DNA from: Streptomyces sp. NBC_01298
Lineage (GTDB): Bacteria; Actinomycetota; Actinomycetes; Streptomycetales; Streptomycetaceae
Assembly: GCF_035978755.1 (NCBI RefSeq)
Contig: NZ_CP108416.1
Coordinates: 97,413-161,412 of the forward strand
Direction: 5' to 3'
DNA length: 64,000 nucleotides
Program-made: the position numbers and the translations under genes
Notes under the pieces: generated by a model
Databases searched by the model: none
What the model saw: only the letters and a program-made list of their open reading frames with translations
What the model was told of the DNA's origin: nothing
In this document: positions 25,761 to 34,218 of the stretch, one piece after another
Position numbering within the stretch: position 1 is the first letter of the stretch
Layout of the letters: the number at the start of each line of letters is the position of its first letter

Positions 25761-26258
25761 TCACACCTGTTCCAGTTCGAATCTGTGGAATCCGCCCTGA
25801 AGGAAGATCAGGGGGGTCTGGGTCTCGCGGGCACCCATGGCGACGACTTCGCCGATGACCATCACGTGGTCGCCGGCCACCACGTGGTCGCGCAGGCTGC
25901 ACTCCATCCAGGCAGCCGCGTCGAACAGGAGCGTCCCGGTGGCCTCGCCCGGAGCCCCGGCCACCTCGGTCAGCGCCTGGTCGCGCTCGGGCCGCCGGCG
26001 CGCGAACGCGCGGGCCGTCGACTCGCCCTCGGCGCCGAGGATCGAGATCCCCACGACCCCGGTGCGCAGCAGCTCGGCGAAGAACTCCGAGTCGTGACGG
26101 AAGCTCAGGGACACCAGCGGCGGTTCCAGGGAAACGGAGGTGAGCGAGTTGACGGTGATCGCGTTGTGGGTGCGCGCGCCGTCCTTGTCGGTGTAGGTGC
26201 TGACGACGCACACCCCGGTGGCGAAGGAACGCATCACATCGCGCAGGTCGTGGTTCAT
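25761..26258 (-). CDS. Flavin reductase (HpaC-like) partner of the monooxygenase
   Basis: 165 residues of the flavin_reduct split-barrel family: FATGVCVVSTYTDKDGARTHN at 12-32, AITVNSLTSVSLEPPLVSLSF near 33-53, and the GDHVMVIGEVVAM, LIFLQGGFHRF end. It reduces FMN or FAD with NAD(P)H and passes the free reduced flavin to a hydroxylase. It lies 80 bases behind the HpaB-type gene on the same strand, the standard two-component arrangement. Confidence 0.94.
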   Translation of the reverse strand: MNHDLRDVMRSFATGVCVVSTYTDKDGARTHNAITVNSLTSVSLEPPLVSLSFRHDSEFFAELLRTGVVGISILGAEGESTARAFARRRPERDQALTEVAGAPGEATGTLLFDAAAWMECSLRDHVVAGDHVMVIGEVVAMGARETQTPLIFLQGGFHRFELEQV

Positions 26259-26338
26259 GGCCGGGCCTCTCTGCTGGGCGCGGACGGGTGCGCGCGGCGC
26301 TTCGGCCGCGGGCACCCGTCCGTACGCGGGCTTGACGG

Positions 26339-27877
26339 TCAGCTGTCCTGGGCCCAGCGGCCGCGGGTCCAGCCGTCGAGGTCGTAGTCGTCCAGGGCCT
26401 TCTGGACGAGGTCGCCGTAGTTGTCGAGCAGACCGGCGCCGCGCGACCAGTTCAGCGTGTCGAGGCGCACCTGGTCGGGACCGCCGGCGTAGTTGAGCTC
26501 GTACAGCTCGTGGCGGGCGCCGAACTCGGTGCCGATCGCGTCCCAGGCCAGCTTGAAGAGCTTGGTGCGCTCCTCGGCGGTGGCGCCGGTGCCGCGGTAG
26601 TAGCGGTCGAGCAGCGGACGCAGCTCGGGGTGCTGGAGGTCCTTGGCGCTGGAGGGGGTCATCAGCAGCGCGCCCGCGAGGTGCTCCTCGAAGAAGCGGT
26701 GCGTGCGCTCCCAGCTGAGCGGGGCGAGCGCCCGGTAGCCGGCCGAGTAGTCCATGCGCGGCAGGACGGTGCCGGCCGGGCCGGCCTCCGGGTCCAGGGC
26801 CATGGCGGTGGTGACGGCCCAGGTCTGGTGGCGCCAGGCGAGCAGTTCGCCGAGGCCGGCCTGGACGCCGCGGAAGCCGTCCGTGCCGTTGATGCGGGTG
26901 CCCCGGTCGAGGACGCCCGCCATGAACTCCAGCTTGACCGACATGCGGATCGCGCCCTGGAAGAAGCCGCGGGAGAGCAGGCCGGAGCGCGGGAAGTACT
27001 GGTGGATCTTCTCGGTGTCCCGGTAGATCAGGACGTTCTCCCACGGGATGAACGCCTTGTCGAAGACCAGCACCGCGTCGTTCTCGTCGAACCGGCTGGA
27101 GAGCGGGTTGTCGAACGGGCTGGTGGCCTTGGACTCGTAGGAGGTGCGGCAGACGACCTTCATGCCGGGGGTGTTCAGCGGGGCCAGGAAGGCCAGCGCC
27201 ATGTCCTCGGCCTTGCCCTTTTCGAGGTTGGCCAGGTGGATCTGGCCGACGAAGGCGACGTTGCTCAGCGCCGAGGCGGTGGCCATGAGCTTGGCGCCCT
27301 CGACGACGATGCCGTCCTCGCGCTCCTCGACGACCTTGAGGTAGACGTCGCGGATCTCGTGCGCCGACTTGTTGCGGTCGACGGGCGGGTTGACGATCGC
27401 GTGGCTGATCGAGAGGCCCTGGCGGGCGTACTTCTCGTACCAGGCGCGGGCGTTGTCGCCGAAGGGCTCGTAGAAGTCGTGGGTGACGGCCAGGCCGGCC
27501 ATGAACGACGCCTTGTAGTCGGGCGTGCGGTTCATGAAGCCGTAGCTCAGGCGGGCCCAGTGCTCGATGGCGTCGCGGGCCTTGATGAGGTCCTCGCCCG
27601 AGTGCGCCGGGGTGAAGAAGCGGTGGACGCGGTACCCCGTGTACCGGTCGACCGTCGTCATCAGGTCCTTGGTGTCCGGGTGGTGGAGCGCGTCGTAGAG
27701 GTGCGCGGTCGACCGCGCGGCCATGGCGAAGGCCGGGTGCGTCGTCACGTCCTTGACGAGCTCGCCGTCCACGAAGACCTGGCGACCGTCGCGCAGGCTC
27801 TCCAGGTAGGAGTCGCCCGTCATGAGGTCGTTCGGAGCCTCGCCGGCCGACTGATCCACTATCGGGACCTGACCCAT
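26339..27877 (-). CDS. 4-hydroxyphenylacetate 3-hydroxylase-family (HpaB) flavin monooxygenase
   Basis: 512 residues from ATG 27877 (GGAGAGGAC site); the upstream extension of the frame is non-coding in character. The HpaB fold is recognised from SYLESLRDGRQVFVDGELV at the start, DRYTGYRVHRFFTPAHSGED near 80, GLAVTHDFYEPFGDNARAWYEKYARQGL near 130-157, NPPVDRNKS near 165 and the C-terminal FGARHELYELNYAGGPDQVR. These FADH2-dependent enzymes ortho-hydroxylate phenols (4-hydroxyphenylacetate, 4-coumarate, tyrosine derivatives). With prephenate dehydrogenase supply nearby, a tyrosine or 4-hydroxyphenylpyruvate-derived phenol is the likely substrate. Confidence 0.94.
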   Translation of the reverse strand: MGQVPIVDQSAGEAPNDLMTGDSYLESLRDGRQVFVDGELVKDVTTHPAFAMAARSTAHLYDALHHPDTKDLMTTVDRYTGYRVHRFFTPAHSGEDLIKARDAIEHWARLSYGFMNRTPDYKASFMAGLAVTHDFYEPFGDNARAWYEKYARQGLSISHAIVNPPVDRNKSAHEIRDVYLKVVEEREDGIVVEGAKLMATASALSNVAFVGQIHLANLEKGKAEDMALAFLAPLNTPGMKVVCRTSYESKATSPFDNPLSSRFDENDAVLVFDKAFIPWENVLIYRDTEKIHQYFPRSGLLSRGFFQGAIRMSVKLEFMAGVLDRGTRINGTDGFRGVQAGLGELLAWRHQTWAVTTAMALDPEAGPAGTVLPRMDYSAGYRALAPLSWERTHRFFEEHLAGALLMTPSSAKDLQHPELRPLLDRYYRGTGATAEERTKLFKLAWDAIGTEFGARHELYELNYAGGPDQVRLDTLNWSRGAGLLDNYGDLVQKALDDYDLDGWTRGRWAQDS

Positions 27878-28136
27878 TTTGGTGTCCTCTCCAGGGGTAA
27901 TACACGCGACCGCTGCCGGACGCACAGTTCGATTGCCCCGAGCGTAGGCTCGGCCGCCGATCCGCTCTTGCGGGGCCGCGCACGGACAATTGCCCATCTA
28001 CGCCAACCCTGGCGCCATCACGTTCGAGGGGGTACGTCAACTGCGAGCAGGAGAAGCCTTGTTGACTTCAGAGAGAAGGGGCGCTCCACGCTTCTCGATA
28101 TTGCGGAGTCATGCGTTCCGGATGCTCCGAAATAAC

Positions 28137-28184
28137 TTCGGCCCGGCATTGATCCAGGTAATTCGGATACGCGGCCGGGCCGAA
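28137..28184 (-). terminator. Hairpin downstream of the LysR stub
   Basis: Arms TTCGGCCCGGC (28137-28147) and GCCGGGCCGAA (28174-28184) enclose a 26-base AT-richer loop, just past the LysR stop. The remaining 27878-28136 interval is the leader of the HpaB gene; I see no gene there and only a weak TTGACG-type promoter box near 28036. Confidence 0.6.
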
Positions 28185-28218
28185 TGGAAAAGAACCGCAA
28201 AAGATGTCGGCCGGCTGG

Positions 28219-28497
28219 TCAGGCCGCGGGACGGGTGTGGCTGGCGGACGCCGCGTCGATACAGGCGGCCTCGGCTATCAGAATGATCTTCTCCACGTGC
28301 GGCAGCAGTCGCATGCCCGCCTCGGTGAGCTGGACCCGGCCGCCGGCGCGATGGAACAGCTCGGCCCCGATGTAGTCCTCGAGGTTCTTGATGTGGGCGG
28401 TGACGCTGGGCTGCGAGTAGTGGAGGTTGCGAGCGGCGCGAGTGAAGCTCATCTCGGCGGCCACTTCACGGAACGAGCGTAACTGCTGGAACTGCAC
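28219..28497 (-). CDS. LysR-type DNA-binding domain only (truncated regulator)
   Basis: A 92-residue frame: residues 1-60 (MQFQQLRSFREVAAEMSFTR, then AARNLHYSQPSVTAHIKNLE) are a full LysR winged helix-turn-helix, followed by the start of the linker helix and an Ala-rich end. Normal LysR regulators are about 300 residues; the effector-binding domain is missing and I cannot find it in any frame in the 340 bases downstream. It may be a stable small DNA-binding protein or a pseudogene. It sits upstream of, and on the same strand as, the HpaB gene, a normal place for a pathway regulator. Confidence 0.75.
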   Translation of the reverse strand: MQFQQLRSFREVAAEMSFTRAARNLHYSQPSVTAHIKNLEDYIGAELFHRAGGRVQLTEAGMRLLPHVEKIILIAEAACIDAASASHTRPAA

Positions 28498-28612
28498 GGC
28501 AGGGGCTCCCTTCTGCGAGACTCAGAGCCTCGGAGACTGGGAACATACCACGGTGCAGGTATAACTGCAGTACGAGGATTCGCGCTTCACGTTCCCGACG
28601 TACCCCGGACAT

Positions 28613-28651
28613 ACCTGTGGCCATGCCCGCAGGGAGGGCATGGCCACAGGT
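28613..28651 (-). terminator. Perfect 16-bp hairpin terminator
   Basis: ACCTGTGGCCATGCCC (28613-28628) and its exact complement (28636-28651) with a 7-base loop, 40 bases past the stop of the 127-residue C-domain gene. It ends the adenylating-enzyme operon. Confidence 0.85.
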
Positions 28652-28693
28652 CAGCCGCTGCTTCGTGGTTGACAGCGGGTTGGGCGGAGTGGA

Positions 28694-29077
28694 CTAGTCG
28701 GACATCTCCATCGGCGAGAGGAGGTCCCGGGCGATCTGCGGGAGCAGACGGTCGATCAGGAGCCCCGTGCGCGCGGATCCGTCGGCCGCCCGCGGGATCG
28801 CGTCGACGGCCACCGCGTGCGAGAGCACCCATGGCATGCGCCGCTCGCAGGCGGCCAGCGCGGCCTGGCGCCCGCCGGCCTCCTGGTCCTCCTCCAGGAG
28901 CGGTACGAAGGCCACCACCAGCGTCTCTCCCACCTCGGGGAGCCTGGTGCGCATCACCGCGATGTCCTGGACGCAGGGCAGGTCGAGGAGTTCGAGTTCG
29001 AGCGCGAAGAAGGCCGCCTCGAAGTCCTCCACCAGCACCTCGTCGTACGGCTGGTCGTCGAAGGAGGGCAGGTTCAC
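28694..29077 (-). CDS. Stand-alone copy of an adenylating-enzyme C-terminal domain
   Basis: 127 residues that align along their length with the C-terminal domain of the protein encoded just upstream: LELELLDLPCVQDIAVMR against LESDLLNLPCLRDTAVMR, VVAFVPL against VVPFIAV, and AVAVDAIPRAADGSARTGLL against VIAVDTIPYSPTGRIRTGDL. The position normally held by the catalytic lysine of ANL enzymes is not lysine (DGSARTG). It overlaps the upstream gene by four bases, so the two are made together. I interpret it as a duplicated, separately encoded C-domain that may complement or regulate the larger protein. Confidence 0.75.
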   Translation of the reverse strand: MNLPSFDDQPYDEVLVEDFEAAFFALELELLDLPCVQDIAVMRTRLPEVGETLVVAFVPLLEEDQEAGGRQAALAACERRMPWVLSHAVAVDAIPRAADGSARTGLLIDRLLPQIARDLLSPMEMSD

Positions 29078-30687
29078 GCGGACATCTCCTGTTGCATCGA
29101 CTGCTCAAGCTGCAGGTTCAGAGTGATGATGGGCAGCACCGCGTCGAGCAGGTCCCCGGTGCGGATCCGGCCCGTCGGGCTGTACGGGATGGTGTCGACG
29201 GCGATGACGTGCGCGGGCAGCGACGGGACCCGGCGGGCGCAGGCGGCGCTGAGCGCCTGGTACCCGGTGGCCTCGCGGCCGACCGCCACGGCGATGAAGG
29301 GGACCACGATCGCGTCGCCCAGCACCGCGTTGCTGACCCGCATGACGGCGGTGTCGCGCAGGCAGGGCAGGTTGAGCAGGTCCGACTCCAGCCGGAACAG
29401 CTCGGTGTCGACCGCCGAATCGCGGACCACCACGGGTACTTCGGTGACCCGCCCGGTGACCAGCAGCCGGCCGGTCTCGTCCACGTACCCGGACTCGTCG
29501 GTGACCAGGAAGCGCTCCGCGCCCCAGCCGAGGTCCAGCTCGGCGACCTGCGTCTCGCCGTCCAGGTAGCCGTCCATGACCTGGTGGCCCGCGAACGCCA
29601 GGCGCCCGCTCTCGCCCTGCCGCACCGGCTGCCCGTCCTCGCCGAGGACGGCGACGGTGGTGCCGAGCGTGGTGTGGCCCGAGCGCGGCGGCGAGACCAG
29701 CAGTTCCTCGGGGCCCATGACGGCGGTCAGCCCGGTCTCCGCGCTGCCGAGCGCGGTGTGCAGCACCGGGCCGAGCCGCTCCCAGGCCGTGTTGACGGTC
29801 CAGCGGCCCAGGTGGGCGCCGGGGGTGAGGAGGAACCGCAGGTGGCGGGTGCGCGGCGAGGGATCGGCGGTCTCCGGCAGTCCGAGCAGCCCGTGCAGGG
29901 CGGAGGGGGTGATCACCCCGGTGCTGACCCGCTCGGCGACGAGCAGCGCGGTCAGGGTCTCGGGGCCGGCTCCGTCCGCGAGGACGACGGTGGCGCCGAT
30001 GCCGAGCATCGTGCGGGCCAGCGCCAGAGCGGTGGGCTCGGTCGGCGGGGCGCAGGCCAGGTGCACGTCGTCCCGGTTGAGCCCGAACTCGTCCACGAGG
30101 TCGACCAGGTGGCGGCCCTCGGAGGGGGTGCGGCGCACGGCGAGGCGGGAGGGGCCCTCGCTGCGCGCGCTGACCGCGAAGGACTCGTACGGCCGGGGAG
30201 CCGGCAGGGTGCGCAGGGGTTCGGCCGAGGTCAGCAGGTCGAAGTTGAGCGCCTCGTGCTTGCCGGGGGCGGCCGGGGCGCCGGGAGCCGTGATCCCGTC
30301 CAGCAGGACGTGCACGGCCTTCGGGCCGCTGGGCCACACGAGCTGGTCGAGGGTGGCGTGGTGCTCCGAGGTCACGAAGACCACGGACGGCTCCAGCCAG
30401 GAGAGCACCTGACCCAGATCGTCCTTGCCGCTCTGCGGGTCGAGACCGGTGCAGGAGACGCCGAGGGTGGCGCAGGCGCTCATCGCGACGGTGAGCTGCC
30501 AGCTGTTCCCGGCGAGGAAGACCGCCCGGACCGCGCCCTCCTGCGGCAGGTGCTCGGTGAGTCCGGCCGCCGTCCGCTCCACGGTCTCGGCGAACTGGCC
30601 CCAGGTCAGCCGCACCTGGCCGTCGACCAAGGCATCCCGCGTCACGCCGCCCGCCGCGTGCCGGCGGATGTCATCGAGCTTGATCAT
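29074..30687 (-). CDS. AMP-dependent ligase-like (ANL superfamily) protein with degenerate motifs
   Basis: 537 residues from ATG 30687. The overall ANL layout is clear: LTWGQFAETVERTAAGL at the N terminus, VFLAGNSWQLTVAMSACATLG (A1/A2 area), ALGSAETGLTAV (A5-like), GEDGQPVRQGESGRLAFAGHQVMDGYL (A6-A7 area), FLVTDESGYVDETGRLLVTGR and the C-terminal PTGRIRTGDLLD. However, the phosphate-binding loop that should read TSGTTGxPKG is only SARSEGPSRLAV, and the A10 lysine is Arg. It could bind an acyl substrate without adenylating it, or use altered chemistry. It is coupled to its own stand-alone C-domain. Confidence 0.82.
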   Translation of the reverse strand: MIKLDDIRRHAAGGVTRDALVDGQVRLTWGQFAETVERTAAGLTEHLPQEGAVRAVFLAGNSWQLTVAMSACATLGVSCTGLDPQSGKDDLGQVLSWLEPSVVFVTSEHHATLDQLVWPSGPKAVHVLLDGITAPGAPAAPGKHEALNFDLLTSAEPLRTLPAPRPYESFAVSARSEGPSRLAVRRTPSEGRHLVDLVDEFGLNRDDVHLACAPPTEPTALALARTMLGIGATVVLADGAGPETLTALLVAERVSTGVITPSALHGLLGLPETADPSPRTRHLRFLLTPGAHLGRWTVNTAWERLGPVLHTALGSAETGLTAVMGPEELLVSPPRSGHTTLGTTVAVLGEDGQPVRQGESGRLAFAGHQVMDGYLDGETQVAELDLGWGAERFLVTDESGYVDETGRLLVTGRVTEVPVVVRDSAVDTELFRLESDLLNLPCLRDTAVMRVSNAVLGDAIVVPFIAVAVGREATGYQALSAACARRVPSLPAHVIAVDTIPYSPTGRIRTGDLLDAVLPIITLNLQLEQSMQQEMSA

Positions 30688-30827
30688 GTGGGTTCTCCGT
30701 GGTCGGTCAAGAGCCTCGTATGTGGCCCGGGGCCGCGCCCATGGAAACAAACGTGCATGAAGGTAGGCAACGGCTCATCGGAAGATCTGATGTCGCCGCC
30801 CGGAGCGCCGAATGGGTTGCGCAAACG

Positions 30828-30860
30828 CCTCCGCCGGGCGTCGATGACGCCCGGCGGAGG
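30828..30860 (-). terminator. Perfect 15-bp hairpin terminator of the receptor gene
   Basis: CCTCCGCCGGGCGTC-GAT-GACGCCCGGCGGAGG, 60 bases beyond the stop of the minus-strand TetR-type gene. Confidence 0.85.
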
Positions 30861-30919
30861 GAAGTGTCGGAACCGGGCCGCCCACAGGACGCCCGACCGC
30901 GGGGTGCTGCGCGGCGGTG

Positions 30920-31615
30920 CTAGGCCTGGAGCTCGGCCGACTCGACGAGTTCGGCCTCGGCCCGCTCCCGCAGGTGCTTCTCCAGGTCGGCCATGACCCG
31001 CTCGGCGCGACCGGGTGCCATGTCGAGCTCGGCCAGCACCGTCGGCAGCGCGATGATCGGCATGATGTGCCTGAGCAGCACGGATACCCGTACTTCCAGG
31101 TCCTCCCAGTCGGCCATCACCTCCGAGAGCACCTGCACTCCGGTGAAGCCGCCGACGAACAGGTTGGCGACCGCGTCCAGGTCCACGTGCGCGTGGAGTT
31201 CACCGCACGCCCGGGCCTCGCCCAGGGCGAACCGGTTGTGGTCGATCCAGTCCTGGTAGGGGCGCATGCGGTGCTCGTGGTGGCTGCCGCGCTCCAGGGA
31301 CAGCCGCAGACTGCCCTGCACGATCGGATCGCTGCGGATCTGAACGGCGAAGAGCATGCCCTTGTCGATCAGCTCCTGCAGCCGGGTGCTCCGCGGTACG
31401 AGCGGGAAGCCGACCGTGTCGATCTGGCTGGCCAAAACGGCCTGGGCCAGCTCTTCCTTGCCTTTGAAGTAGTAGTAGAAGGCGCCCTTGGTCAGCCCGA
31501 GCCGCTGGTAGACGTCCGCGATCGTGGCCCCGTTGAAGCCCTTCTCTGCGAACACGGCGCCGGCGGCCTCGACGATGAGTTGCCGGGTGCGCCGAGAAGT
31601 CTCCCTCTGAGACAC
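30920..31615 (-). CDS. Gamma-butyrolactone receptor-like TetR regulator (ScbR/ArpA type)
   Basis: 231 residues from GTG 31615 (GGAAGGAG site; a longer ATG start at 31675 would add 20 residues into the operator region). The TetR N-domain is textbook: RQLIVEAAGAVFAEKGFNGA, then TIADVYQRLGLTKGAFYYYF and KGKEELAQAV. The ligand domain carries the receptor-like LFVGGFTGVQVLSEVMADWEDL. It is divergent from an AfsA homologue with an ARE-like site overlapping its own -10 box, so it should repress itself and afsA until a butyrolactone binds. A pseudo-receptor that does not bind signal is the alternative. Confidence 0.9.
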   Translation of the reverse strand: MSQRETSRRTRQLIVEAAGAVFAEKGFNGATIADVYQRLGLTKGAFYYYFKGKEELAQAVLASQIDTVGFPLVPRSTRLQELIDKGMLFAVQIRSDPIVQGSLRLSLERGSHHEHRMRPYQDWIDHNRFALGEARACGELHAHVDLDAVANLFVGGFTGVQVLSEVMADWEDLEVRVSVLLRHIMPIIALPTVLAELDMAPGRAERVMADLEKHLRERAEAELVESAELQA

Positions 31616-31697
31616 CCTCGCTCCTTCCACGCTGCTGGTGGCCAACTGAATGCACCTCCTCGGGGGTATGAGCATGTCACCGAAAACAGCCGTTGCA

Positions 31698-31719
31698 AAT
31701 TATACCAGGCAGCACGTAT
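31698..31719 (-). promoter_or_regulatory. ARE-like operator overlapping the receptor -10 box
   Basis: Read on the minus strand this 22-mer matches 17 of 22 positions of the autoregulatory element consensus AWACSWRCYRRWCGGTWTGTTT as I remember it. It contains a perfect TATAAT (31699-31704) suitable as the -10 of the TetR gene, while the upstream -35 is weak. Location between receptor and afsA homologue is where such sites are found. Confidence 0.6.
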
Positions 31720-31783
31720 CTTGCGGCGGACCAAGACTTACCACGAGTGGCTCGAATCTGCCTCGAAGTCCGGAGGGGAATTC

Positions 31784-32728
31784 ATGTTAATCACCTCGTA
31801 TGCGAACGAAAACGCCCAAAGACCGCCGGTCGGGGTCTCAGATGCAAGGCCTCCGGCCGTACCCAACTGGCTCGTGCACCGGCCTGACACCTCCGAGGTT
31901 TTCCTCTCGGCTTGGAAACGCACAGCTCCCGACCGATTCGACGTCACCGTGCGTTGGCCTGAAAACCACCCGTTCCATACCGGGCTCCACGGTTTCCGTT
32001 CGCCGGCCGTCATCGCGGAGGCCATCCGCCAGACGGGCATCCTGCTCTCGCACGCCGAGTACGACGTCCCCCTCGGGCACCACTTCCTGATGTCCGACCT
32101 CCAGTACCGGATCAATCCCGAACTGCTGGCAGCGGACGACGACTCCCCCATGCACATCGACGTCACCTGCACGAACGTCAACCGCCGCGGCACCCGCTTC
32201 TCCGGCATGGTGTGCCACATGGACGTGATCCAGAGCGGCCGGGTCATCGCCACCGGCGACGGCAGCATGACGTGCACCTCTCCCGGCGCCTACCGCCGGA
32301 TGCGCGGTGAGTACGCGGACGCCCGCCCGGTCCTGCCCGTGCCGGAGCCGGTGCACCCCTCCCTCGTCCTGCGGACCGATCCGAGTCATGTCCTGCTGGC
32401 TCCCACCATGGATCCCCTCTGCTGGACGCTGCGGCCGTACACCACGAACACCACGCTGTTCGCGCACAAGAACGATCACGTGCCCGGCATGGTCCTCCTG
32501 GAAGCCACCCACCAGGCCGCGTTCGCCGTCGCCGGCACCACCCGGCTGTACCCCGTGGCCCTGCGCCTGGCCTTCGAGCGGTACGTGGAGTTCCACTCCC
32601 CCTGTCTGATCCAGGCGCAGCCGATGGCCCGGAGCCGTGACAACACCCTCTCCCTGAGCGTGACCGGCCATCAGAGCGGCCAGCGGGTCTTCGACGCCCA
32701 CCTGGAAGCAATTCCCGTTTCCTCCTGA
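31784..32728 (+). CDS. AfsA-like gamma-butyrolactone synthase (A-factor biosynthesis)
   Basis: 314 residues from ATG 31784 with a GGAGGGG site. Two AfsA hotdog repeats are visible: the first, [17 protein letters not shown] then [12 protein letters not shown], with [20 protein letters not shown]; the second, [20 protein letters not shown] then [19 protein letters not shown]. AfsA joins a beta-ketoacyl chain to dihydroxyacetone phosphate to start signal synthesis. The downstream P450, SDR and epimerase form a likely tailoring set for the signal. Its length is typical. Confidence 0.93.
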   Translation: MLITSYANENAQRPPVGVSDARPPAVPNWLVHRPDTSEVFLSAWKRTAPDRFDVTVRWPENHPFHTGLHGFRSPAVIAEAIRQTGILLSHAEYDVPLGHHFLMSDLQYRINPELLAADDDSPMHIDVTCTNVNRRGTRFSGMVCHMDVIQSGRVIATGDGSMTCTSPGAYRRMRGEYADARPVLPVPEPVHPSLVLRTDPSHVLLAPTMDPLCWTLRPYTTNTTLFAHKNDHVPGMVLLEATHQAAFAVAGTTRLYPVALRLAFERYVEFHSPCLIQAQPMARSRDNTLSLSVTGHQSGQRVFDAHLEAIPVSS

Positions 32729-32877
32729 TCACCTCACTTTCGAACGAAATGGGCATCGGTTCCCTGCGATCCGCTGGCCGACGGACCCATGCGCAAAGTG
32801 GCGGGAAGGTCGTGGGCGTGTCAGCCTGTGACGTCATCCGACTCACCGTCACCAGCAGTTGTAGGAGGGATACTCCT

Positions 32878-34140
32878 GTGAGCAGGCAGTGCCCGTTCGC
32901 CATCGATCCGCTCGGCCAGGACATACACGGAGAGATCAAGGAAATACGCTCCCTTGGCCGGGCCGTGCGGATCGTGCTCCCCGGCGGAGTGGAGGCGTGG
33001 TCCGTCACGGACTACGCGCTCGTGAAACGCCTGCTCACCGATCCCCGGGTATCGAAGGACGCCTACCGGCACTGGCCGGCGTGGATCAACGGAGAAGTCG
33101 ACCAGGAGTGGCCGCTGGCCATCTGGGTCTCGGTGCAGAACATGGTCACCGCCTACGGAGAGGAGCACGCGCGCCTGCGCAAGCCGGTGGCGGGGGAGTT
33201 CACCATGCGCCGCGTGGCGGCCCTGCGGCCCCGGGTCGAGGAAATCGCCGCCGGACTGCTCGACCGATTGGAACGGGGACCGCGGGAAGAGCCCGTGGAC
33301 CTCCGCGAGGAATTCGCCCACCTACTGCCGCACGCCGTGGTCTGCGAGCTGTTCGGAATACCGGATTCCGCGCGCGACCCGCTCCAGAAGATCATCGAAG
33401 GATTCTTCGCCACCTCGATCACCCCCGAGGACGCGATGGCGAACGGCATAGCCATGTACGAAATCCTCAACGAAGTCGTGGCCCACAAGAGAAAAAATCC
33501 CGCCGACGACCTGGCATCGGGCCTCATCTCCGCACGCGACTCGGGCATGGCGGATATGAGCGAGAAGGAACTGCTCGACAACCTCATTCTCCTCTTCACC
33601 GCCGGCTACGAGACCACCGTGAACCTCATAGACAACGCGGTCGTCTCCCTCCTCACGCACCCCGACCAGCTCGCCCTCGTACGGGACGGCAAGGCCTCCT
33701 GGGAAGACGTCATCGACGAATCCCTGCGCGTGGACCCGCCCGGCGCGCACAGCATCCTGCGCTACGCCGTCGAGACGATCGAGATCGACGACGACGTGCG
33801 GATCCCGCAGGGCGACGCGATCGTCATCTGCTTCGCCGGAGCGGGCCGCGACCCCCTCCACCACGGGGCCGGGGCGGACCACTTCGACATCACCCGCGTC
33901 ACCCGGGCCGACCACGTGTCGTTCGGGTACGGAGCCCACCACTGCCTCGGCGTGAACCTGGCCCGGATGGAGGTCGCCATCGCACTGTCGGCGCTCTTCG
34001 AGCGGTTCCCCGGCATCGCCCTGGCCGTGCCGGCCGATGAACTCCGGCCCAAGTTCTCCTTCGTCTCCAACGGCCACCGCACGGTTCCGGTGATCCTGGG
34101 CGGGCCCAGCTCTCACAACGCGGCAATTTTCAGCCAATAG
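32878..34140 (+). CDS. Cytochrome P450
   Basis: 420 residues from GTG 32878, which has AGGAGG 10 bases upstream; frames starting earlier only add non-family sequence. I-helix [14 protein letters not shown] near 240 with the AGxET core, K-helix ESLRVDPP near 285, and heme loop [14 protein letters not shown] near 355 with the cysteine ligand. There is no membrane anchor, so it is a soluble bacterial monooxygenase needing ferredoxin partners, which are not encoded here. In other Streptomyces butyrolactone clusters a P450 hydroxylates the side chain (the SrrO-type role); that is the likely role here, though a cluster tailoring function cannot be excluded. Confidence 0.93.
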   Translation: MSRQCPFAIDPLGQDIHGEIKEIRSLGRAVRIVLPGGVEAWSVTDYALVKRLLTDPRVSKDAYRHWPAWINGEVDQEWPLAIWVSVQNMVTAYGEEHARLRKPVAGEFTMRRVAALRPRVEEIAAGLLDRLERGPREEPVDLREEFAHLLPHAVVCELFGIPDSARDPLQKIIEGFFATSITPEDAMANGIAMYEILNEVVAHKRKNPADDLASGLISARDSGMADMSEKELLDNLILLFTAGYETTVNLIDNAVVSLLTHPDQLALVRDGKASWEDVIDESLRVDPPGAHSILRYAVETIEIDDDVRIPQGDAIVICFAGAGRDPLHHGAGADHFDITRVTRADHVSFGYGAHHCLGVNLARMEVAIALSALFERFPGIALAVPADELRPKFSFVSNGHRTVPVILGGPSSHNAAIFSQ

Positions 34141-34218
34141 TGCCGGGCATCCCCTCCCTGAAGGCCCCACCGGACCACGGCAGTCACAAGGCGCAAGACG
34201 ACAGACGGAAGAGTCACC

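Noticed and set aside
29105..30337. Long opposite-frame ORFs over the adenylating-enzyme gene
   Set aside because: They are Arg/Gly/Pro-rich shadows typical of high-GC DNA, with no start signal.
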